DNA of 64,000 bases, from assembly GCA_004322275.1 (NCBI GenBank), contig SCTA01000032.1, positions 1 to 64,000 on the forward strand. The letters are read 5' to 3'. The stretch comes from a bacterium (lineage in GTDB: Bacteria; Desulfobacterota; Deferrisomatia; Deferrisomatales; BM512). Shown one piece after another: positions 58,306-64,000 of this stretch (within the stretch, counting starts at the first letter, position 1; every line of letters starts with the position of its first letter). Made by a program: the position numbers and the translations under genes. The notes under the pieces are model-generated. The model did no database searches. It was not told the origin of the DNA and saw only the letters and a list, made by a program, of their open reading frames with translations.

Positions 58306-59118
58306 ATGAAAACGTCTGCCCTTGCTCACGTTGCGCTTTTTGCTCTTGCCTGCGTGCTTTTGGCGTCGCCCCGAATCGCCTTTGCAGGCGAGGTAATGGA
58401 TTTGAGGGGTAAGGTCGTCGATAATTCCGGCGCGCCTGTTCCTGGAGCGCAGGTAAGCATCGGCGATTCGCTGACGCAAGCCGACGAGAACGGCGGTTTT
58501 GTCTTCCGCGATTTACAAAAAAACCGCCCCATAGCGATAAAGGTGTCCTGCCTCAGCAAGGACGGAAACCGCGCAGAGTGCAGGGAGGTGAGAACCTTCA
58601 CGACTTTTTACGCCCTCTCCGCCTCCGCCGGAAACCTGATGGCGGTAAAGGTGGTCGGGACCAAATCGAATGAGCCCGTCGTGCTGGCCCTGAACGAAAA
58701 CAGCCAGGAATCGCTGGATGGCTACTGCATGTCCTGCCACAACTGGGACCCTTGCTTTGAAGGTCTGTCTCTGGAACAGCTTCAGGCAAACAACAGACCG
58801 ACTCCCTATCTCTTCCCGAATTCCGAAGAGATGCAAAAATTCATCGACCGGGTAAGCAGCGAAGGCGTTGACGTCGATTCCTACGGCACCTGCCTCTACC
58901 AGACTATCCATCCCCTCGGAGCCGATATGAAAAAAGCCGAATTGGGGGTCGATGCGCATCCGGGGACGAGTTTCAAGTTCCCCGAGGGGCTGGTTTTGTG
59001 CCAGGACCGCTATCTCCAGTGCGTGACCTGCCATACAAACCATCTCGCAACGCTAAACGGCTCTTTCCTTCGCCTTCCGCTCGAAGACAACGCGCTCTGC
59101 GACCAGTGCCACCTTTAA
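58306..59118 (+). CDS. Triheme cytochrome with carboxypeptidase-regulatory-like domain
   Basis: 270 residues with a signal peptide cleaved near AFAGE. Residues about 30-120 form a beta-sandwich like those in the multicopper oxidase (GKVVDNSGAPVPGAQVSIGD). Then three CxxCH motifs: CMSCH, CVTCH and CDQCH. The first is followed by NWDPC. Probably periplasmic or exported, with the sandwich as an attachment module. ATG 58306 follows GTGGAGGAGAGCC. It shares the sandwich plus redox theme with the 15.6-kb oxidase although it is 40 kb away. Confidence 0.85.
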   Translation: MKTSALAHVALFALACVLLASPRIAFAGEVMDLRGKVVDNSGAPVPGAQVSIGDSLTQADENGGFVFRDLQKNRPIAIKVSCLSKDGNRAECREVRTFTTFYALSASAGNLMAVKVVGTKSNEPVVLALNENSQESLDGYCMSCHNWDPCFEGLSLEQLQANNRPTPYLFPNSEEMQKFIDRVSSEGVDVDSYGTCLYQTIHPLGADMKKAELGVDAHPGTSFKFPEGLVLCQDRYLQCVTCHTNHLATLNGSFLRLPLEDNALCDQCHL

Positions 59119-59217
59119 ACTCCCGGCTGGCTGCTGCCCGCGCCGGAATGTTGTGAATACGGGGGATTTTTTGAGGAGAGGGTGATAAAACCCTAAAATA
59201 AGTAGATAGTTAAACGG

Positions 59218-59845
59218 TAGGGCGGGCTCGGCCCGCCTGTTTACAGCTTGCGGGGCTGTCCGCCCCGCGCCCCAAGCCACCTTTTGAGTGAGCAAAAGGT
59301 GGCCCAAAACTCAGCCCGGACCCGTCGCTCGCGCTCAAAAGAGCGCGACCACTTCGTTCCGGCTGGGCCGTACGGGGCACCCACTTCGCTTCGCTCCGTT
59401 AAGACCCCGCGCCGGCCCGACGCCTCCACTCGCTCTGCCGCGTACGGGCCCCGAGGGGGAACGAAAGGATGGCTCGCACACGAGCAAGGATATTTTAGCT
59501 CGTGTGCTCGAAGGTAATTTGTCTACAACTATTCAAAAAATGCATACGTGTAAAAAATCTACCTTCGAGTCCAAAAACATTTCATGATCTCGTTTTTGGA
59601 CGAGCCATCACTTCGTCTTCTTCGTGGCCCGTAGGTGACGCAGGGAGCTTAAGGCGGAAAGGGCGGCGGGAGGGTCTTAGTGAGCGCAAGCGAACGGGTG
59701 CCCCCTCACGCCCCCGCCGCAACGACCGGTCGCTCGTAGAGCGAGCGGAACCTCCCGGGCCGAGTTTGCCCCACTTTTTCGGCAAAAAGTGGGGCGCGGG
59801 TGCGGGGCGCGCCAAGCCCCGCAACTGTAAAGGTGCCAAGCACAC
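59218..59845 (+). repeat. Large multi-hairpin dispersed repeat, copy 2
   Basis: About 628 bases, the uninterrupted form of 40388-41166. Corresponding hairpins: 59220-59236; GCGGGGC with GCCCCGC (59250-59269 region); CCACCTTTTG with CAAAAGGTGG (59277-59302); 59330-59348; 59476-59485 with 59498-59507; 59568-59600; to 59822. Several stems differ from copy 1 by paired changes. Nothing in it codes convincingly; short frames such as 59241-59429 minus also occur in copy 1 and follow from conservation of the repeat. Confidence 0.85.
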
Positions 59846-59848
59846 ATA

Positions 59849-59888
59849 TTGTGGTGCGTTACGCCGCTTCGCGGCTAACACACCCTAC
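59849..59888 (+). repeat. GGTGCGTTACGC palindromic repeat, copy 3
   Basis: GTGGTGCGTTACGCCGC, then TTCGCGGCTAACACACCCTAC; same unit as 11360-11398 inverted and 5533-5569. It directly follows the large structured repeat. Confidence 0.75.
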
Positions 59889-59935
59889 GCCACTTTTGCT
59901 GCGTTCAAAGGATCTGCATGACTATCCTGCCCCAA

Positions 59936-60394
59936 CTAGAGCCTTGCGTAATAGAAGAAGGCGTTCGTGCGGCGGTAGAGGTATTCGTTCCAGTTGCCGG
60001 AGATGATTTTGAAGGTGGTGAAGGGGAAGACCATGGATTTGCTCATGGCCAGGTAACGGACTTTCTCCCCATTGGGTATGTAGCCGTCGTCGTCCAGCTC
60101 GACCCGCACCGAAACGCTGAGGAGCACACCTCCGTTGGCGGAAATGTCGTCTATCTGAATACTGTCGCAGGCCTGTATGTCTTCGACCAGCTTTTGGCCG
60201 CTCTCCTCGTCCACTTCGCCGGGCTCCGGAAGATCGAGCTTCGATTTGCAATCCGTGACGAGGTATTTGCGGAAGTGCTCTTTTCCTTCCTCCACGGAGT
60301 TGTTGAGAAGCAGGTGGTAGACGGCGAAAAAACAGACTACGGCAGCTGCCAGCGCAATGAACTGCCCTTTGGTGAGGCGGAAATTTATCTCCAC
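59936..60394 (-). CDS. Small membrane-anchored protein, unknown function
   Basis: 152 residues. One N-terminal hydrophobic segment (about 11-30, FIALAAAVVCFFAVYHLLL) after a short cytosolic start suggests a bitopic inner-membrane protein with the rest outside. The extracytoplasmic part has two cysteines, CKSKL and QACDS, and strand-rich VLLSVSVRVEL. I do not recognise a family. It begins 10 bases downstream of the YchF stop on the same strand, so it is probably co-transcribed. Confidence 0.72.
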   Translation of the reverse strand: MEINFRLTKGQFIALAAAVVCFFAVYHLLLNNSVEEGKEHFRKYLVTDCKSKLDLPEPGEVDEESGQKLVEDIQACDSIQIDDISANGGVLLSVSVRVELDDDGYIPNGEKVRYLAMSKSMVFPFTTFKIISGNWNEYLYRRTNAFFYYARL

Positions 60395-60404
60395 GGCAAC
60401 CCCC

Positions 60405-61472
60405 CTAGACGCTGAATCTGATGTTCAGAATGTCGCCGTCCTTGACCACGTAATCCTTGCCCTCGACCCGGAGAAGACCCTTTTCCCGGCAGTGGGCGTA
60501 GGAGCCTTCGCGGACGAAGTCGTCGTACGAGACCACCTCGGCGCGTATGAACCCGCGTTCGAGGTCGGAGTGGATGACCCCCGCGGCCTGCGGGGCTTTC
60601 GCGCCCTTTCTCACCGTCCACGCCCTGCACTCGTCCTCGCCCATCGTGAAAAAGCTGATCAGCCCCAGAAGGCCGTAAGAGGTGCGGATTATCCTGTCGG
60701 TGGCGCTCTCGGTTATGCCGAGGTCGCCGAGGAAAACTTTGGCGTCCTCGGGGGAGAGTTCGGTTATCTCCTGCTCGATGGTGGCGCAAAGGTGGGTTAC
60801 GGCGACCCCCGGAGAGGCGATCTTTTTCGCCAGTTCCGCGACCTTGGCGTCGGCGGAGGAAATCTCGTTCTCGCCCAGATTCAGGGCGATTATGAGGGGC
60901 TTTTGGGTGAGGAACTGAAACCCCTTTATCGTCCTCTTTTCGTCTTCGGTAAGTTCCACGTCGCGAAGGGGCTTTTCCTCTTCGAGCAGCGCCTTGAGCT
61001 TCTCCAGCAGTTCCTTTTCGCGGATTACTTCGTCGGTGACTTTGCCCTTCATGGATTTTACGATGCGCTCTAGCCGCGCTTCGATGATGATGAGGTCGGA
61101 AAGGAGCAACTCGGAGGAGAGAATCTCAACGTCGCGGAGGGGATTTATGGTATCTTCGGGGTGGGGCACGGCGTCGCTCTTGAAATCCCTCACCACAATG
61201 AGGAGTTCGTCGGTGGTCTTCAGCGCGGCGAGAATCTCCGGGGAGAGCCCCTTTTCGCCCGCCACGTCTACGTAGCGGACGGTGGTGTAGGTTGTCTTCT
61301 TCGGCGACCATATCTCGCTAAGCCTGTCGAGGCGTGGGTCGGGAACCCTGCTCATCCCCACGTTGGCCTTCTTTTTGGAGGAGGAATACCCCGTTTCGGC
61401 GTGGGAGCTGGTCAGGAGGTTGAAGAGGGTCGTCTTTCCCGAGAGGGGGAGGCCGAAGATTCCAATTTCCAT
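60405..61472 (-). CDS. ychF: YchF-family redox-regulated ATPase/GTPase
   Basis: 355 residues. P-loop GLPLSGKTT (7-15), RYVDVAGEKG (G3), and NLGENE at the G4 position instead of NKxD, as in YchF, which prefers ATP. A coiled-coil insert (about 125-185) and a C-terminal TGS domain (about 270-353, AAGVIHSDLERGFIRAEV) complete the family layout. YchF acts at the ribosome and in stress responses. The P-loop Ser-Gly-Lys-Thr-Thr differs from the usual NVGKS. Start ATG 61472. Confidence 0.92.
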   Translation of the reverse strand: MEIGIFGLPLSGKTTLFNLLTSSHAETGYSSSKKKANVGMSRVPDPRLDRLSEIWSPKKTTYTTVRYVDVAGEKGLSPEILAALKTTDELLIVVRDFKSDAVPHPEDTINPLRDVEILSSELLLSDLIIIEARLERIVKSMKGKVTDEVIREKELLEKLKALLEEEKPLRDVELTEDEKRTIKGFQFLTQKPLIIALNLGENEISSADAKVAELAKKIASPGVAVTHLCATIEQEITELSPEDAKVFLGDLGITESATDRIIRTSYGLLGLISFFTMGEDECRAWTVRKGAKAPQAAGVIHSDLERGFIRAEVVSYDDFVREGSYAHCREKGLLRVEGKDYVVKDGDILNIRFSV

Positions 61473-61725
61473 AGTCGCTCCGTGGTCCTTGGGTTAAGCG
61501 CCCTGCGGCGGACACCTGGAAGTTACCGCCTTTTTAAAGGGTTTACAAGCACGGCCCTTGCCGCTGCCGCAAGGTTTTGATAATTTTATTCTTTTTCGGG
61601 GAAAGCGTAAACCCGGCAGGCGGTCGGGCCGTCCGATGACAGGCGGCAAAGCCTCTTTTGTTTCCCGCCGCCTCCGGACAGCCTCGTCCTCTTTTCGTCC
61701 GCCGCCGCGCGGAGTCTGGCATGGT

Positions 61726-62487
61726 TTGAGAAATATCCGGCTTCTCATCGAATATGAGGGTACCGATTACGTAGGCTGGCAGTACCAGCCCAACGGAGTC
61801 TCCATACAGGAGCTCATGGAGGGCGCGCTTTGCCTCATGACCGGCGAGGAGATAAAGCTCAAGGCTTCCGGCCGTACCGACGCGGGCGTCCACTCGCGGG
61901 GTCAGACGGCCAATTTCCATACCTCCAGGGATATTCCCCTCAAAGGGTTCGTTCACGGCCTCAATTCCCTTCTGCCACGGGATATTTCCGTCTGGCGGGC
62001 TGACCTGGTGGGGGAGGAGTTCGACTCAAGAAGGTGCGCCCTCGGCAAGACCTACCTCTACAGAATCTATAACTCGCAGATCGCCTCGGCGCTGCAGCGG
62101 CGCTTTACCTGGCAGGTCCGAAAGCCCCTCGACGACAGGGCGATGGCGAAGGCCGGAGAGTTTCTCGTCGGAGCCCACGATTTCGAGGCTTTCCGCTCCA
62201 CCGGTTGCGACGCCCCCCACGCCTTTCGCGAAATAACCTCCCTTACTGTCGAAAGGCAAGGCGATATAATCGAAATAGAGGTCACCGGCTCCGGCTTTCT
62301 GCGCCACATGGTGAGGATCATCTCCGGAACGCTGGTGGAAGCGGGGCTCGGGCGGCTGGAACCCTCCGCCGTCCCCGGAATCATCGAGAGTAAAGACCGC
62401 AAGAGGGCGGGAGACACCGCTCCCCCGCAGGGGCTTTTGCTCAAGGAAGTCTATTACGGCGAACCTGTGCTGGAGAGCTACCCTTGA
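61726..62487 (+). CDS. truA: tRNA pseudouridine synthase A
   Basis: About 253 residues from TTG 61726; the frame is open to 61558, but family length and the conserved start RNIRLLIEYEGTDYVGWQ favour the TTG, with GGAG 12 bases upstream. It makes pseudouridine at tRNA positions 38-40. The catalytic Asp lies in KASGRTDAGVHSRGQ and the RNA-binding segment FLRHMVRIISGTLVEAG is near the end. The stop overlaps the next gene start (TTGA). Confidence 0.92.
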   Translation: MRNIRLLIEYEGTDYVGWQYQPNGVSIQELMEGALCLMTGEEIKLKASGRTDAGVHSRGQTANFHTSRDIPLKGFVHGLNSLLPRDISVWRADLVGEEFDSRRCALGKTYLYRIYNSQIASALQRRFTWQVRKPLDDRAMAKAGEFLVGAHDFEAFRSTGCDAPHAFREITSLTVERQGDIIEIEVTGSGFLRHMVRIISGTLVEAGLGRLEPSAVPGIIESKDRKRAGDTAPPQGLLLKEVYYGEPVLESYP

Positions 62488-64000
62488 GCCGCGCCTTGGA
62501 ATTCCTCGAAAAAATCGAGGGCGCGCGAAAGAGGCTGATGGTCCTCGGGATCATCGAGACTCTCTTCACCTTCCTCGCCGTCGCGCCGCTCCTCCCTGCG
62601 CTGGTGCTTCCCTTCTGCGGCTGGTTCGGCAAAGGGGCGAACACCGCCGCCGCCGTAGCCTTCCTTCTCGGCTCCATAACCGGCGTTTTCGCGGCGCTCA
62701 AGGTATGGAAAAGAGCCCGGCCGCTCCGCTCGACAGGCGAAACAGCCCTCCTTATCGGCCTTGGCGACAAGAATCTCGCCGACCTCCTTCTCACCGGCGC
62801 GGACCTCTCCTCGTGGGGAGAAGAGGGAGCGGAAGAGCGCGGGGCGAGCGAAGAACTCCGGAAGCTCCACCTTGAGAAGGCTGAAAAATCCCTTGAAAAG
62901 GTTGACGTTTCAGCCGCCGTTCCCCTCAGGGGAGCGCTCGCGAAGACCCTCGCGATGCTCGGGACCGCCCTTCTCTGGGTCGTTCTCTACAACTTCGGCC
63001 CGGTCTGCTACCGGGACGGGTTCGCCATGGTCTCCGGCAAGGCCCCCAATCCCGAGCTGACCGTCGGCAATCTCTCCGTGACCGTCGAGTATCCGGCCTA
63101 TACCGGCCTTCCTCCGCTTAAGGAGGCAGGCGTAGGCGGAGAGGTGCGCGGTTACCCCGGCTCGAAGGTCACTCTGGCGGGAAAACTCTCCTACGCCGTG
63201 GATTCCGGCGTTTTCGAGGGGCCGGGCGGCGAGGAAATTCCCCTGGCCGTCTCGGGAGACGCTTTCACCGTGAGCTGGGCGCTGATGAAGGGAGGGGTCT
63301 ACACGCTCGCCTTCCAAAAGTCCGGCCTCTCCGCCCCTTCCTCCTTCGGGGCGAGGACGATCACCCTTCTGGAGGACGAAAAGCCCGCCGTCGAGCTTCT
63401 GGAGCCCGCGGGCGACCTCGAAATAGCCGGAACCGAGGCGGTCCTGGTCGCCTTTACTGCTACCGACGACTTCTCGGTGGAGAGCGCGGAACTGGTGCTT
63501 TCCGGAGCGGAGGAGGTCCGCCTGCCGATAACCGTAAAGCCCGGCTCCACGGCTCTGGGGACCTTCTCCTTCCTGCCCCTTTCGTATCCGACACTCGGCG
63601 ACGGCGCGTACCTTCGCGTCGAGGTGAAGGATTCGGATACTGTGCAGGGGCCCAAGATCGCGGCAAGCAAATCCGTTTACCTGACCTTTCTTTCGCGCCG
63701 GAAGGTGGAGTCGGAAATCGAGGGGCTTGAAGAGCGCCTTCTGGAGGCGATGATCTCGCACCTCGGAGACCTGCTGGAAAACCCCGCGCCGGACGCCAAA
63801 ACGGTGGAAAAGCTGCGCGAGACCTCAGGGGACCTCCTTAAGCTTCTCGACGGGCTGATGGGAAGGGTCGCCGTGGGGATGGAGCAGGGGTTCATCGAAT
63901 CCACAGCTCTCGCCGGGATAGAGGCGACTCTAAGGGATACGCTGGGGCAGTTTCTGGAGGACGAGAAGACCGAGCCGCTTCTGGTCTTCGAGTTGGAGCG
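62484..64000 (+). CDS. DUF4175-family membrane protein, 3' truncated by window edge
   Basis: The frame is open from TTG 62484, overlapping the truA stop, to the end of the window (over 500 residues). Two hydrophobic hairpins near 20-65 and one segment near 155-175 anchor the N-terminus. Then an Ig-like beta domain containing VTVEYPAYTGLPPLKEAG, a phrase characteristic of DUF4175, is followed by further beta domains (about 300-400) and a long helical region starting near 415 (SRRKVESEIEGLEERLLEAM). Function is unknown; family members are large envelope proteins, often beside MoxR/BatA-type genes. The stop codon is outside the window, so the length is unknown. Confidence 0.8.
   Translation, partial: MSRALEFLEKIEGARKRLMVLGIIETLFTFLAVAPLLPALVLPFCGWFGKGANTAAAVAFLLGSITGVFAALKVWKRARPLRSTGETALLIGLGDKNLADLLLTGADLSSWGEEGAEERGASEELRKLHLEKAEKSLEKVDVSAAVPLRGALAKTLAMLGTALLWVVLYNFGPVCYRDGFAMVSGKAPNPELTVGNLSVTVEYPAYTGLPPLKEAGVGGEVRGYPGSKVTLAGKLSYAVDSGVFEGPGGEEIPLAVSGDAFTVSWALMKGGVYTLAFQKSGLSAPSSFGARTITLLEDEKPAVELLEPAGDLEIAGTEAVLVAFTATDDFSVESAELVLSGAEEVRLPITVKPGSTALGTFSFLPLSYPTLGDGAYLRVEVKDSDTVQGPKIAASKSVYLTFLSRRKVESEIEGLEERLLEAMISHLGDLLENPAPDAKTVEKLRETSGDLLKLLDGLMGRVAVGMEQGFIESTALAGIEATLRDTLGQFLEDEKTEPLLVFELE

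Noticed and set aside
59918-60415. 165-residue plus-strand frame
   Set aside because: Antisense to the small membrane protein gene at 59936-60394, which has a membrane segment and tight spacing to ychF.
1-64000. tRNA, rRNA, transposase or integrase genes
   Set aside because: None was recognised by reading; mobile features are limited to non-coding inverted-repeat elements.

Overview
The window looks like a chromosomal segment of an anaerobic or facultative, respiratory Desulfuromonas/Geobacter-type bacterium (Desulfobacterota). This is inferred from gene content, not from any database match. The indicators are several multiheme c-type cytochromes beside outer-membrane barrels, an ActP-type acetate symporter with its DUF485 partner, a fused 2-oxoacid:ferredoxin oxidoreductase, futalosine-route menaquinone genes, and a molybdate/homocitrate/NifA nitrogen-fixation cluster. 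Most genes are G+C rich. Two patches are visibly A+T richer: about 37.1-40.3 kb (a likely acquired defence island) and about 49.4-53.1 kb (an LRR surface lipoprotein).

Layout: 0-1.3 kb, the 3' part of a TPR protein. 1.9-5.4 kb, acetate uptake (DUF485 protein, ActP) and a CBS/DUF294 signalling protein. 5.6-7.9 kb, a universal stress protein and a Na+/H+ antiporter-like protein (minus strand). 8.1-11.3 kb, the oxidative pentose phosphate trio gnd-zwf-pgl. 11.4-14.0 kb, a two-subunit 2-oxoacid:acceptor oxidoreductase (minus). 14.2-15.3 kb, a small unknown protein and a NarL-type response regulator. 15.6-29.4 kb, a large extracellular electron-transfer and copper-related locus: multicopper oxidase, porin-like barrel, 5-heme, 24- to 28-heme and 4-heme lipoprotein cytochromes, a YtkA-like protein, a second barrel, a possible FMN-binding protein, an ABC transporter pair and NosL.

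29.4-31.9 kb holds a REC-HPt protein, an unknown protein and a lipocalin. 32.2-37.1 kb is modB-modA-modC-nifV-nifA, tightly packed. 37.3-40.3 kb is a two-gene NACHT NTPase plus RelA/SpoT-domain operon, beside a 0.78-kb multi-hairpin repeat. 41.4-44.4 kb holds ubiA-like, mqnE and mqnC. 44.4-49.4 kb holds PilZ, SNF2 helicase, DUF6485 and MBL-fold genes. 49.7-53.1 kb is the LRR lipoprotein. 53.2-58.2 kb holds ferredoxin, cold-shock protein, a P-II protein with a sigma-54 promoter, class II aldolase, Hsp20 and a GH13 amylase. 58.3-59.1 kb is a triheme cytochrome. 59.2-59.9 kb is the second copy of the multi-hairpin repeat. 59.9-64.0 kb holds a small membrane protein, YchF, TruA and a DUF4175 protein that runs off the end.

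The strongest candidates for something undescribed are four. (1) The NACHT/RelA-SpoT operon, which I read as a putative anti-phage STAND system with a separate nucleotide-modifying effector. (2) The non-coding repeat present in two copies whose stems carry paired compensatory changes. (3) The modular 7 x 4-heme cytochrome with four repeated CX14CH motifs. (4) A P-II protein with an altered T-loop behind a perfect -24/-12 promoter. No rRNA, tRNA, CRISPR array or transposase gene was seen.
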